From Photobacterium kishitanii (GTDB lineage Bacteria > Pseudomonadota > Gammaproteobacteria > Enterobacterales > Vibrionaceae), in assembly GCF_003026355.1 (NCBI RefSeq), contig NZ_PYON01000017.1, positions 1 through 64,000 on the forward strand: DNA of 64,000 nt, given 5' to 3'. The notes beneath the pieces are model-generated. The model had not been told where the DNA came from. It did no database searches and worked only from the letters and a program-made list of their open reading frames with translations. This document shows positions 9,390 through 19,148 of this stretch, one piece after another (the stretch's first letter is position 1; each line of letters begins with the position of its first letter). A program made the translations under genes and the position numbers.

Positions 9390-9871
9390 TACAGACTCAC
9401 TTATTGATAAATAATATAGATATAAAGACTAATGATAGATTAAATAGAACATCACTTATTATTCTAGATACACATCTAAGTTATTATTTTTGCATACATA
9501 TTTCAACTTTATAAGAAACCTAAAATGATAACAAAGTTACCACAAATAAATTTGAAGTACTCTTGAATAACTTATTTTAATCACACATCAATATCCTAAA
9601 TCAATATAAATAAAACGCTTTATCGCATCATGATTTTTATCGCATTAAAGCTAACAATGAGCTAATTAATCATTCTTATTTACCGTAGAATCATTGAATA
9701 ATTAATCATGCTAAAAATGTTATAAGCTATTTATTTTTAGTTTGTATTATTTTTTAACCAAAAAGTGGAATGAGAGTAATGCTTGACCTAGTTAGACTAG
9801 TCACTTTAATGTCACTAACGTAAACTAGTATTATTATTTTCATGCCAATCGTTTAGGGATTTAGTCACAAC
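9390..9871. other. Intergenic region upstream of yeiR
   Basis: No gene found. AT-rich promoter region for two divergent genes. One segment (9714-9733, containing AATGTTATAA) resembles half of a Zur operator; see findings. Confidence 0.5.
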
Positions 9872-10858
9872 ATGAAACGTATTCCAACTAATATCATTAC
9901 CGGTTTCTTAGGTGCGGGTAAAACCACCTCTATTCTCTCTTTACTTGCACGTAAACCCGAACACGAAAAATGGGCTATTTTAATTAATGAATTCGGTAAT
10001 GTAGGCGTTGATGGTGCTATTTTAGAGCAGCAAGGCGCCATCATTAAAGAAGTCCCTGGCGGCTGTATGTGTTGTGTTGCGGGACTACCGATGTCGGTTG
10101 GTATCAATGCGTTACTAGCGCAAAAACCCGATCGGCTGCTACTTGAACCAACAGGCTTAGGGCATCCTAAAGAAGTAATCCACAAATTAACATCAGAAAG
10201 CTACCGTAACTATGTTGACCTTCGTGCAACAATCACCGTCGTTGATCCACGTCATTTTGCTGATAGCGTTTATACCGATAACGTTAATTTTCAGGATCAG
10301 CTCGCTCTAGCTGATGTCGTGGTTGCCAATAAAATCGATCAGTGTGACGAATTTGATTTATATACCTTCCAAACAGCAATGGAAAAAGCCGAACCTAAAA
10401 AAGCACTGATTGCTGAAGTTGAACATGGCCGACTTGAATTAGAATGGCTTGATATTGAACGTACGGATCGCCAAGCACAACATAGCCACCATCATCATCA
10501 CGACCAAACAGAACCCTTACCTGAATTAGAATTAGCCCCAGGTCAGCAATTTATCCGTAAAGAAAACCACGGTCAGGGTTATCACAGTTGTGGTTGGTTC
10601 TTTGCTGCGGATCAATTATTTGAATTCTCAAAATTATTCAGCTTATTTTCTAACCTTAGTGCTAATCGCATTAAAGCTGTTGTTAATACCGAAAATGGCT
10701 GCTTTGCATTTAACGTTGTTAATCAAGTTGTGTCTGTTAACGAACTTTCGCTAGAAGGATTTGAATCACGCATTGAGGTCATTGATAACGAAATTTTACC
10801 ATGGGATGAACTAGAAAATATTTTATGTTCAATTGCAGCTAATACTGTCGCTAAATAA
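9872..10858 (+). CDS. yeiR: Zinc-binding GTPase YeiR (COG0523/G3E family)
   Basis: A metallochaperone-type GTPase thought to deliver zinc to client enzymes. The 328-residue length equals E. coli YeiR. Walker A is GFLGAGKTT (11-19), the metal motif is GGCMCC (63-68, Cys65/67/68), EPTG is at 92-95 and the base-recognition motif NKID at 153-156. A His cluster (H204, H206-H210) lies between the GTPase domain and the C-terminal CobW-C domain. No classical SD directly precedes the ATG; AGGGA lies about 13 bases away. The next genes encode a TldD/TldE zinc protease pair, a plausible client. Confidence 0.92.
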   Translation: MKRIPTNIITGFLGAGKTTSILSLLARKPEHEKWAILINEFGNVGVDGAILEQQGAIIKEVPGGCMCCVAGLPMSVGINALLAQKPDRLLLEPTGLGHPKEVIHKLTSESYRNYVDLRATITVVDPRHFADSVYTDNVNFQDQLALADVVVANKIDQCDEFDLYTFQTAMEKAEPKKALIAEVEHGRLELEWLDIERTDRQAQHSHHHHHDQTEPLPELELAPGQQFIRKENHGQGYHSCGWFFAADQLFEFSKLFSLFSNLSANRIKAVVNTENGCFAFNVVNQVVSVNELSLEGFESRIEVIDNEILPWDELENILCSIAANTVAK

Positions 10859-10900
10859 TCCTATTTATTGATTCTTATAGATCCATTGCTCATACCGATT

Positions 10901-10934
10901 GCAGTAATAGTGAGAATTTTTATCACTTTACTGC
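10901..10934. promoter_or_regulatory. Long inverted repeat between yeiR and tldD-like gene
   Basis: GCAGTAA-T-AGTGA pairs with TCACTTTACTGC: 12 bp with a single bulged T and a 9-base loop. There is no T run after it, so it is an operator or attenuator candidate rather than a standard terminator. Confidence 0.45.
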
Positions 10935-10974
10935 TAGGTTATAAAATAGAGCTCATAAAAATAAGGGAGCACAA

Positions 10975-12360
10975 ATGCTAAACCCTAATACTGCTAAAAC
11001 AGTGATCGATCATGCCCTATTTCTTGGCGCTGATTTCGCTGAATTATTTGTCGAACATCATCAATCAAGTTCTGTCCAACTCATATCAGCTGAAATTGAT
11101 AAGGTTAACTCAGGTATTGATTTTGGTATTGGTATCCGCCTGTTTTTTGGACATAAAGTTCTCTATGGTTACACTAACAGTACCGATGAAGAAGAATTAA
11201 AACGCGTCACATCTTTACTCGCGGCTAAAGATAAACGCGAGCAAATATTAACGGCTGGTGCTCTTAACTTAAATCGCTATAACAATAAACATAGCTGTCA
11301 ATTACCACTTAGCCTAGATACTAACATGGCGGCTAAAATTGCGTTTTTACGTCAAGCAGATCAAGCTGCCCGTGCTGAAAATGAAAAAATAGCCCAATTT
11401 ATTGGTAGTGTTGCTCAACGTGAACAGCAGATCGAAATTTTTAACTCTGATGGCCTTCATATTGGCGATACTCGGCATTATACCCGTATTTCTGCTAATG
11501 CTGTTGCTCAAAATGGCAGCGAGCAATCCACGGGTTATGAAGCACCTGGTGCGTTTACTGGTTGGGAGTTTAATACTCATGTTGACGCGCAGAAGCTCGG
11601 CCATGATGTAGCAAAACAAGCAATGGTTAAGCTATTTGCAGAAGCCTGTCCTTCAGGGGAAATGCCCGTCATTATTGGTAATGGATTTGGTGGCGTTATC
11701 TTCCATGAAGCATGTGGTCACTTACTTGAAACAACCTCTGTTGCTAAAAAAGCCTCGGTTTTTCACGATAAGATGGGAGAAATGATTGCAAATTCGGTTG
11801 TTAGTGCTGTTGACGATGGCACCATGACCAATCAATGGGGCTCAATCAATATTGATGATGAAGGCATGGAAACTCAACGTACTCAACTGATTAAAGACGG
11901 TAAACTAACCAGCTTTATGGTTGATCGTATGGGGGGATTAAAAACTGGATTTGCACGTACAGGTTCAGGCCGTCGCGAATCTTATAAGTTCGCACCAACG
12001 TCACGGATGCGTAATACCTTTATTGAACCTGGTACAAGTACGCTCGATGATATGCTGGCTGGTGTTGAACGCGGTATTTATGCTAAAAAAATGGGCGGCG
12101 GCTCAGTACAACCAGGAACAGGTGAATTTAACTTTGCTGTTCAAGAAGCTTATCTGGTTGAAAACGGTAAAATCACTAAACCACTCAAATCAGCAACCTT
12201 AATCAGTACTGGCCCTAAGGTTTTGAAAGAAATCAGTATGATTGGTAATGATTTCGCACTTGCTGCTGGCATGTGTGGATCTGTTAGTGGCTCAGTACCA
12301 ACAACTGTAGGTCAAGCAGCATTAAAAGTTGATAATATTCTTGTGGGAGGTGGCAACTAA
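10975..12360 (+). CDS. TldD-family zinc metallopeptidase (paralogue of canonical TldD)
   Basis: Catalytic subunit of a TldD/TldE heterodimeric protease, which cleaves unfolded peptides inside a barrel cavity. The 461-residue protein has the zinc motif HEACGH (His244-Glu245-His249) and a late cysteine, C434, in AGMCGSVSG, matching the third ligand position of E. coli TldD. The motif context (HEACGHLLE rather than HEAVGHGLEG) and shorter length set it apart from enterobacterial TldD, so I infer a second, divergent pair. A good SD (GGGAG) precedes the ATG. Its stop shares one base with the next start (TAATG), indicating coupled translation. Confidence 0.88.
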   Translation: MLNPNTAKTVIDHALFLGADFAELFVEHHQSSSVQLISAEIDKVNSGIDFGIGIRLFFGHKVLYGYTNSTDEEELKRVTSLLAAKDKREQILTAGALNLNRYNNKHSCQLPLSLDTNMAAKIAFLRQADQAARAENEKIAQFIGSVAQREQQIEIFNSDGLHIGDTRHYTRISANAVAQNGSEQSTGYEAPGAFTGWEFNTHVDAQKLGHDVAKQAMVKLFAEACPSGEMPVIIGNGFGGVIFHEACGHLLETTSVAKKASVFHDKMGEMIANSVVSAVDDGTMTNQWGSINIDDEGMETQRTQLIKDGKLTSFMVDRMGGLKTGFARTGSGRRESYKFAPTSRMRNTFIEPGTSTLDDMLAGVERGIYAKKMGGGSVQPGTGEFNFAVQEAYLVENGKITKPLKSATLISTGPKVLKEISMIGNDFALAAGMCGSVSGSVPTTVGQAALKVDNILVGGGN

Positions 12361-13703
12361 TGACAGATCAAAACGCACTACAACAGGCTATCGATTACGT
12401 ACTTGATCGCGTTCGGTCACACGACGCTGCTGCCGATGTCATTGCAAACCGCAGTAATAATTTTTCACTAAAAGCCAATCAAGGCGAACTTGACGAATAT
12501 AAAGTAACTTCAGGACAAGTTATCGGTGTACGGGTAATTAAAGATCAGCGTACAGCCACAAGTTATTCTGAATCACTTGATCTCGCTAGTCTTGATCTCA
12601 TGGTTGATAATGCACTGACCAATACGCAATATTCCCAGCAAGATCCGCATCAAACAATCAGTTGCCTTGATAGCCGATTAGCGACAACTGAACCTGAGGT
12701 CTACCAAATTGAGACTGCGACGGTTGATGAAAAAATCACACTTGCATTATCTTTAGAACAAGGTGTAGTCAGTAAACCTCATGCTACCAGTGCTCCCTAT
12801 AATGGCTTTGCTGAGTCAGATAGCCACATTATTTTGGCTAATACTCAAGGGACATTGTGTAGCCATAGTGAACGCTCAACGTATTGCTATGCTTATACTC
12901 TTTATGAGAAAGACGGTAAACAAGCGATGCACGGCGGAATGTCATCCGGACGTTTATTTAGTCAATTAGATCCAACCTACTGTATTAACCATGGCTATGA
13001 CATGGCGCAAGCATTATTAGATGGCGCCCCAATAGCAAGTAAACATTATTCAGTGATTTTTACCCTTAGCACATTAAGTAATTTATTTTCTGCATTCGGA
13101 ATGTGCATGTCAGGGCAAGCCGCTATGAAAGGAATAAACCCTTGGCGTGATGCGCTTTATTCTCAAGTCGCTAGCCCACTACTGACGATTACAGATACCG
13201 CTTACATTAATGGTGGTTTTTCTATTAAAGCTTTTGATAGCGAAGGTTATGCTACTCATGACACTTTATTAGTTGGTGAAGGCAAATTACAAAGCTTATT
13301 ACACAATAGCCATACTGCCAGCTACTTTGGCATTGAAAATACAGCCAATGGCTCACGCTCGGCAAAAGGCGGCCTAGGCGTAAACTCGCGTCATACTGTT
13401 ATTAGTACAGGTATAAGCTCTAACGCTGAGGTTACTGCTGGTGAATACCTTGAATTAGTAGAATTACAAGGTGTCCATTCTGGTGCTGATGCTGTGAGTG
13501 GTGATTTCTCATTTGGTGCTAGCGGCTTTCTCTGCCGTGATGGTCAGCGTCTACAAGCCGTACGTGGTATTACTGTTGCGGGTAATTTCTACCAAATGAT
13601 CAAAGAAATTGACGCTGTAAGCAATCAATTAGAACATGATTATAATCGCAGTTTCTACGCCCCAAAAATTCGTTTTACACGCTTAAATATTGCGGGAAAA
13701 TAA
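12360..13703 (+). CDS. TldE/PmbA-family partner subunit
   Basis: Non-catalytic partner of the preceding TldD-like protease. The 447-residue length is close to E. coli PmbA (450), and the PmbA fold is recognisable (GVRVIKDQRTATSYS, NGSRSAKGGLGVNSR, GDFSFGASGFLCRDG). No HExxxH motif is present, as expected for TldE. Translation overlaps tldD by one base, and a terminator follows. Canonical tldD and pmbA are usually unlinked in enterics and vibrios, so this adjacent pair is likely additional. Known roles of the family include microcin B17 maturation and CcdA degradation. Confidence 0.87.
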   Translation: MTDQNALQQAIDYVLDRVRSHDAAADVIANRSNNFSLKANQGELDEYKVTSGQVIGVRVIKDQRTATSYSESLDLASLDLMVDNALTNTQYSQQDPHQTISCLDSRLATTEPEVYQIETATVDEKITLALSLEQGVVSKPHATSAPYNGFAESDSHIILANTQGTLCSHSERSTYCYAYTLYEKDGKQAMHGGMSSGRLFSQLDPTYCINHGYDMAQALLDGAPIASKHYSVIFTLSTLSNLFSAFGMCMSGQAAMKGINPWRDALYSQVASPLLTITDTAYINGGFSIKAFDSEGYATHDTLLVGEGKLQSLLHNSHTASYFGIENTANGSRSAKGGLGVNSRHTVISTGISSNAEVTAGEYLELVELQGVHSGADAVSGDFSFGASGFLCRDGQRLQAVRGITVAGNFYQMIKEIDAVSNQLEHDYNRSFYAPKIRFTRLNIAGK

Positions 13704-13724
13704 TCAATAACCTCTTCCGATAAT

Positions 13725-13778
13725 AAAACCTTACTGATAAAAATATTCATGTAAATCCAATTCAGTAAGGTTTTTTTT
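13725..13778 (+). terminator. Rho-independent terminator
   Basis: 13-bp stem AAAACCTTACTGA/TCAGTAAGGTTTT, 24-base loop, then T8. Ends the yeiR/tldD/tldE-like transcript. Confidence 0.85.
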
Positions 13779-13895
13779 GCGCCAACTCAAATAGATGTTC
13801 ATTATTGTATCCATAACCCACAATCACTATTATTGGGTTTAAAATCTTCAATAAAATGCGATAACATGAATAAAACACCTAATAAGAATAAGACC

Positions 13896-14696
13896 ATGAA
13901 TCTTACCGCTATTGCGACACTACAAATTAATAATAAAATGTTTGCTAATCCGCGCCGTATCGCCCTATTAAAAGCAATTAATGATAGCGGATCTATCAGC
14001 CAAGGAGCCAAATTAGCAGGCATTAGCTACAAAGCGGCCTTTGATGCTATTAAAGATATGAATAGCAGTAACGAACAACCTTTAGTTAATAGTGAAAAAG
14101 GTGGAAAAGGCGGTGGAGGTGCGACACTAACACGCTTTGGCCAACGTTTAATTCAAATGTATGACTTGTTAAATAAAATCCAAGACATGGGCTTACAAGC
14201 TCTTAATGACGATAATGCACCGCTTGATAGCCTTTTAGGTGTAATGAGTCGATTCTCATTACAAACTAGTGCACGAAATCAATTATTCGGCCATATTTCT
14301 GCTATCGAAACCCATGATTTGCATGATGTCGTCACTATAGCCCTTACCGAGCAGCATCAAATTCAAGCAACAATCACCCATGGCAGTACATTACGCTTAG
14401 GCCTAAAACAAAATAAAGATGTCGTAACGCTAATCAAAGGTCCTGCAATTACAGTTTGTAGCGAAGAAAATCTCATTCATGGCAAGCGTGATCGGTTTGA
14501 TAACCAATTACTGGGTACGCTTACTGCAATGAAGCAAGATCGCCAATCGACTGAAATCACTATCAGCTTAACAGATGAAATTAGTATTTGTGCTTTTGTA
14601 GATAATCAAGATCTTATGGATGAAACATTACGCTTAGGAATGCCTATTTACGCTTTATTCCACTCCACTCAAGTTATTGTGGCAAGTATGTATTAA
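13896..14696 (+). CDS. modE: ModE-type molybdate-responsive transcriptional regulator
   Basis: A 266-residue protein with an N-terminal winged helix-turn-helix (FANPRRIALLKAINDSGSIS) and the ModE strings GISYKAAFDAI, GGKGGGGATLTRFGQRLIQ and SRFSLQTSARNQ. Two C-terminal Mop-type molybdate-binding domains follow. In E. coli ModE represses modABC and activates molybdoenzyme genes when bound to molybdate. I chose the ATG at 13896 because it aligns with the E. coli start; in-frame ATGs at 13833 and 13866 would add 21 or 10 residues of unlikely sequence. No mod transport genes are in the window, so it acts in trans. Confidence 0.9.
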   Translation: MNLTAIATLQINNKMFANPRRIALLKAINDSGSISQGAKLAGISYKAAFDAIKDMNSSNEQPLVNSEKGGKGGGGATLTRFGQRLIQMYDLLNKIQDMGLQALNDDNAPLDSLLGVMSRFSLQTSARNQLFGHISAIETHDLHDVVTIALTEQHQIQATITHGSTLRLGLKQNKDVVTLIKGPAITVCSEENLIHGKRDRFDNQLLGTLTAMKQDRQSTEITISLTDEISICAFVDNQDLMDETLRLGMPIYALFHSTQVIVASMY

Positions 14697-14729
14697 ATAG
14701 CAGAAATGTGTTCAATAATCGTATTACGC

Positions 14730-15017
14730 TCAAAGGAATGAGCTTATATTGTCAGGGATTGGATCTGGATTCTGCGAATCAACACTGCATTCGGTTGAAA
14801 ACGCATTATAATTAAATCCCTTCTTAATGCAGTCAGTAAAATTAGTATAATCTTCATATTGCTGAATAATAATCAACCCACAAGCCATAAAGACAAATGC
14901 TAATGCCATCAGATTCAACCAAATTTTTTGTTGCTTTAATGAGCATAAAAAAAGTACAACTGATAATGGTACACAAGCAATACTTATAAACCACAATGTT
15001 GATGATGAAAATATCAT
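14730..15017 (-). CDS. Small two-helix membrane protein, unknown
   Basis: Not recognised. About 95 residues from the ATG at 15017, with two hydrophobic segments near residues 6-24 and 33-51, then a polar tail with two cysteines, probably exported. A TTG at 15038 would add seven residues and cannot be excluded. Confidence 0.5.
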   Translation of the reverse strand: MIFSSSTLWFISIACVPLSVVLFLCSLKQQKIWLNLMALAFVFMACGLIIIQQYEDYTNFTDCIKKGFNYNAFSTECSVDSQNPDPIPDNISSFL

Positions 15018-15253
15018 GACATACCCATTAAACGACAATTACCACTGAGAGCAGTTTAAGGCTTTTTCTGCAAAATATCCCGTTATAGCTCAGAAACATG
15101 CTTATTTGACAAAGAAATAACATAAATGGAGATATTATTAAAAGTACTGTTGTTTATATGAGCATTCTTACACGTGATTAATTATTGTGCCTGTGGTATC
15201 TGTTACCAAAAGACACAATAATTTTATGGCTGCATTGGACAATAAATTGATCG

Positions 15254-15988
15254 TTAAATAACAAGCCCACCATCCACTTTTAATACTTGTCCAGTGATAA
15301 AATTCGACTGAGCACTGGCTAAAAATAATGCACAGTTAGCAATATCTTGTGCTTTCCCCATCCGCTGAAGTGGTGTCTTTGATATCATATAATTAATAAC
15401 TTTTTCAGGTAGATCAACCGTCATTGGAGTCTCAATAAATCCAGGAGCGATACAATTTGCCCTAACCTGTGCGCCTTTACGCGAAAATTCTTTCGCCCAT
15501 GATTGCGACATAGCAATAACTCCAGCCTTCGTCGCGGCATAATTCGTTTGGCCAATATTGCCATCAGTACCCACTATCGATGACATAGTAATAATTGACC
15601 CACTCCCTGCTTGCATCATTATAGGGGCAATAGCTTGGGTCATATTAAAAACGCCCTTGAGATTAACATCCATAACCAAATCCCAATCAGACTCCGTCAT
15701 TTTATCAATCAAATTATCACGAGTGATCCCTGCATTATTAACTAGTACATCAATTTTTTCGTATTGCTCTGAAATTTGTCGTATAGCTTCTGCTACACCT
15801 TCACGATCACAAACATTAAGCTCTAATGCGGTAACATTTGGAAACTGCTGCTCTAAGTCAGCCATCATTCCCATATTCATATCACATGCAATCACTCGAG
15901 TTGCATTCTGACGCGCAAATGTTTCAACAATACAACGACCAATTCCTTGGGCTCCACCTGTCACAATACATACTTTATCGGTTAGCAT
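15254..15988 (-). CDS. Short-chain dehydrogenase/reductase, FabG-like
   Basis: NAD(P)H-dependent SDR of 244 residues. Cofactor motif TGGAQGIG (10-17), NNAG at 84-87, catalytic Asn109, Ser137, Tyr150 and Lys154. The C-terminal LKVDGGLVI is typical of the classical FabG/acetoacetyl-CoA reductase group. A strong AGGGG precedes the ATG. It diverges from a LysR-type regulator, the usual arrangement for regulator and target. It is not in a fatty-acid synthesis cluster, so it is probably a FabG-like paralogue rather than the essential FabG. Confidence 0.88.
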   Translation of the reverse strand: MLTDKVCIVTGGAQGIGRCIVETFARQNATRVIACDMNMGMMADLEQQFPNVTALELNVCDREGVAEAIRQISEQYEKIDVLVNNAGITRDNLIDKMTESDWDLVMDVNLKGVFNMTQAIAPIMMQAGSGSIITMSSIVGTDGNIGQTNYAATKAGVIAMSQSWAKEFSRKGAQVRANCIAPGFIETPMTVDLPEKVINYMISKTPLQRMGKAQDIANCALFLASAQSNFITGQVLKVDGGLVI

Positions 15989-16211
15989 ATTTTCCCCTTA
16001 TGATGTTTGTTGTCGTCCTACAATCAAACTAAAACTCAGCGCTCATTCTTTATTCTAGATAACTATAGCCTGAACATTAAACTCAATATCACAAGACACA
16101 ATTGCAAAAATAAAACACTGACAATTAAATTTAACTATTAATAAATGCAACATAACGCCTATTAACTATACTTTAATTGTCAGGTGTAATATCGATAATG
16201 CAGGGAAAGCA

Positions 16212-17129
16212 ATGTTAGATAAAATTATTTTTTTTCTTCATGTTGTGCGATGTCAATCAGTCACAGATGCTGCCAAGCAATATGGTATTTCAGCGTCAGC
16301 TGGAAGCCGTTGGATCACTGAGCTTGAAGAAATGATGGGGATAAGCCTTGTTAAACGTACCACCCGTAAAATTTCTGTCACTCAAGCAGGACAACATTTG
16401 TTCCAACGATTTACGCAAATTAATAATCAAATTACCGATGTCCTCAATGAAGTTCAAAATATCAGTCAAGAAGATATAGGTACCATTAAGGTCGCATGCA
16501 CACCATTATTTGCGAAATATTATTTGAGCGAGATTATTGGTGAATATGTGAGTGATAATCCCAATATTAATTTCGTGGTCATTGAAACTGCATTTGAAGT
16601 TGATAATGTACATGAAGTCGATTTCGCAATACGTGCCAATGCAACTTATCGCGGTTTTCAAGATAAAGACAGCTTATTAGTTAAGCGTACTTTATTTCGT
16701 GAACCTCTAAAGGCGTGCTGTTCTCCAGCTTACATAGCCCGTTATGGACAACCAGTAATACCTAACGATCTAAAAAAACATTTATGTTTATTCGCAACAA
16801 CGCTTGTGGGGGGGAATCGTTGGATCTTCGAACAAAATGGGGAATATAACTCAGTACAAATATCACGAACTGTTGAAGTCGATGATAGCGAAATATTAAA
16901 AAATATTGCAGTAGCTGGCGGCGGAATTGCATATTTACCCTACAGTTTAATTCAGGATGATTTGCAACAAAATAAATTAGTCTCAGTACTAAACAACTAT
17001 ATTAGTAGTGAATTCGAGTTAAGCTTATATTACAAACCAAGAAAACATATGCCTGCTCGCTGTGCTAATTTTAAGGAGCATTTATTGAAACGCGTCACGG
17101 ATATAAACTTAAGTCGCAATGTCACTTAA
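16212..17129 (+). CDS. LysR-family transcriptional regulator
   Basis: 305 residues with an N-terminal winged HTH (SVTDAAKQYGISASAGSRWITELEE, abbreviated; residues about 16-40) and a C-terminal substrate-binding domain of the CrgA type. The start has AGGGAAAG six bases upstream. The divergent promoter shared with the SDR gene (15989-16211) suggests autoregulation and control of that reductase. Effector unknown. Confidence 0.88.
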   Translation: MLDKIIFFLHVVRCQSVTDAAKQYGISASAGSRWITELEEMMGISLVKRTTRKISVTQAGQHLFQRFTQINNQITDVLNEVQNISQEDIGTIKVACTPLFAKYYLSEIIGEYVSDNPNINFVVIETAFEVDNVHEVDFAIRANATYRGFQDKDSLLVKRTLFREPLKACCSPAYIARYGQPVIPNDLKKHLCLFATTLVGGNRWIFEQNGEYNSVQISRTVEVDDSEILKNIAVAGGGIAYLPYSLIQDDLQQNKLVSVLNNYISSEFELSLYYKPRKHMPARCANFKEHLLKRVTDINLSRNVT

Positions 17130-17149
17130 CATTGTTAAAAAACGCGTAC

Positions 17150-17179
17150 AAAAAAGCCAGACTCTCGTCTGGCTTTTTT
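17150..17179. terminator. Bidirectional terminator between LysR gene and deaD
   Basis: Stem AAAAAAGCCAGAC/GTCTGGCTTTTTT (13 bp), 4-base loop. Works on both strands for the two convergent genes. Confidence 0.95.
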
Positions 17180-17195
17180 ATTACACTAGCGCAAA

Positions 17196-19148
17196 TTATG
17201 CGTCAGTACGAGGCTTACGGTCGCCTGCTGGACGCGCTGCAGCACCATCACGGTTGCCACGGTAGCCACCACGGGTATCATTACCACGGTTGCGATCGAA
17301 ACGACGCTCGCCGCCACGTTCACCGCTACGATTGCCGTCACGGCTACCACGATGACCAGTACGCTCACCACCACGGTTACCATCGCGATTACCAGTACGT
17401 GGACGATGTTCACGTAACACTTCACCTTCAACAACAACAGCTTTAACGTCATTCTGGCGAATACGTAGTTTCTTCAGTTGTGCTGCTACTTCTGCTGTCA
17501 TCTTCTTAGGAAGTTGAACAAAAGTATGTGAAGGAGCAAGTTTAATTGCACCGATGAACTCTTTGCTTAAGCCAAGCTCGTTTGCGATTGCGCCAACGAT
17601 ATCTTTAACTTGAACACCTTGCTCACGGCCAACTTGTAGCTGGTAAGTATCCCAATCAGCGCTGTTGAAAGTGCGACGTTCGCCACGCTCACCACCACGC
17701 TCACCACGGCGTTCGCCACGATCAGGACGGTCACCACGACGGTCGCCGCGATCACTACCACGATCATCACGGTCACCACGACGCTCACGACGTTGTGATT
17801 CACGCTCAATAGCAGCGATCATTGGGTCCGGACCTTTATAGAATAAAGGACGGTTACCTTGTTGACGCTGAAGAAGCATTGCCGCTAGTGTTGCTGCATC
17901 AACATCAATTGATTCTTGTAGTTTTTCTACAAGTTCAACAAATGCTTCTACACTTGTTTGTTCTTTCTGTGCAGCAAGTTCTTCACCTAAACGGTTAAGA
18001 CGAGATGCAGCAACTAGATCACGTAACGGAAGTTGAATTTCTTCCATACGAGACTTAGTAACACGCTCAATAGTACGTAGCATGCGGATTTGGTTAGTAC
18101 GAACCAATAGGATCGCTTTACCTTCACGTCCAGCACGACCAGTACGACCGATACGGTGAATGTATGATTCAACATCAAATGGGATGTCGTAGTTGAATAC
18201 GTGTGTAATTCGTGCCACATCAAGACCACGAGCAACAACGTCAGTTGCAACTAAGATATCAATCACGCCACGTTTGATATGATCAACAGTACGCTCACGT
18301 AGCGACTGAGGAATATCACCGTGAAGTGCCGCAGCTTTAAAGCCACGAGAAGATAACCAATCAGCTAGACGCTCAGTATCTTGACGAGTACGAACGAATA
18401 CGATTGATGCATCTGTGTTTTCAGTTTCAAGAAGACGACTCATTGCTTCGTCTTTCTCTACGCCTTTAACAACCCAGAATTGTTGAGATACTTGAGATAC
18501 AGTACGGTTTTCACCAGCAACGTCAATACGAGCTGGATCACGAAGGAAACGATCAACGATTTCTTTAACGATAGGAGGCATAGTCGCAGAGAAAAGTACA
18601 CGTTGTGCAGATTCTGGTGCTTGTTCCATGATCCAAGTAACGTCGTCAACGAAACCCATTTTTAGCATTTCATCAGCTTCATCAAGAACGAAAGTGTGTA
18701 CTTCGTCTAAGTGAAGTTGCTTACGTGAAATAAGGTCTTTAACACGACCAGGTGTACCAACAACAATGTGTGAACCATTTTTTAGTGCACGCATTTGATC
18801 AACGATAGAAGCACCACCGTAAATCTCAAGAACCTTAAGGCCTTTGATGTTTTGACCAAGAACTTTAATTTCTGCAGCAACCTGAATTGCAAGCTCACGA
18901 GTAGGAGCCATAACAATAGCTTGTGGCTTATGCTGAGAAAGATCAATTTTGTTCAGTACAGGCAACGAGAACGCTGCTGTTTTACCAGTACCAGTCTGTG
19001 CTTTACCAAGCGCATCCGTACCAGTTAGAAGTAGAGGAATTGACGCCGCCTGAATTGGAGTAGGCGATACGAAACCCATAGAGTCTAGTGCGGATAGTAG
19101 TGTGTCGGCCAAATCTAGTTGGCGAAATTCTGTAACAGTTTCTTGCAT
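17196..19148 (-). CDS. deaD: DEAD-box ATP-dependent RNA helicase DeaD (CsdA)
   Basis: Cold-shock RNA helicase that assists ribosome assembly and mRNA decay. 650 residues: Q motif near 30, Walker A AQTGTGKT (50-57), PTRELA (82-87), DEAD (156-159), SAT (187-189), ARGLD, HRIGRTGR, then a DbpA-type RNA-binding domain (about 480-555). Arg-Gly-rich tails (about 440-485 and 565-650) hold many RGD, RGE and RGG units; the bases encoding them create long spurious ORFs on the other frames. The start region carries a perfect palindrome, and the leader is long and structured, consistent with post-transcriptional control. Confidence 0.96.
   Translation of the reverse strand: MQETVTEFRQLDLADTLLSALDSMGFVSPTPIQAASIPLLLTGTDALGKAQTGTGKTAAFSLPVLNKIDLSQHKPQAIVMAPTRELAIQVAAEIKVLGQNIKGLKVLEIYGGASIVDQMRALKNGSHIVVGTPGRVKDLISRKQLHLDEVHTFVLDEADEMLKMGFVDDVTWIMEQAPESAQRVLFSATMPPIVKEIVDRFLRDPARIDVAGENRTVSQVSQQFWVVKGVEKDEAMSRLLETENTDASIVFVRTRQDTERLADWLSSRGFKAAALHGDIPQSLRERTVDHIKRGVIDILVATDVVARGLDVARITHVFNYDIPFDVESYIHRIGRTGRAGREGKAILLVRTNQIRMLRTIERVTKSRMEEIQLPLRDLVAASRLNRLGEELAAQKEQTSVEAFVELVEKLQESIDVDAATLAAMLLQRQQGNRPLFYKGPDPMIAAIERESQRRERRGDRDDRGSDRGDRRGDRPDRGERRGERGGERGERRTFNSADWDTYQLQVGREQGVQVKDIVGAIANELGLSKEFIGAIKLAPSHTFVQLPKKMTAEVAAQLKKLRIRQNDVKAVVVEGEVLREHRPRTGNRDGNRGGERTGHRGSRDGNRSGERGGERRFDRNRGNDTRGGYRGNRDGAAARPAGDRKPRTDA

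Noticed and set aside
17132..17446. His-rich 104-residue ORF on the plus strand
   Set aside because: Antisense to the Arg-Gly tail of deaD; repeats of that tail produce it.
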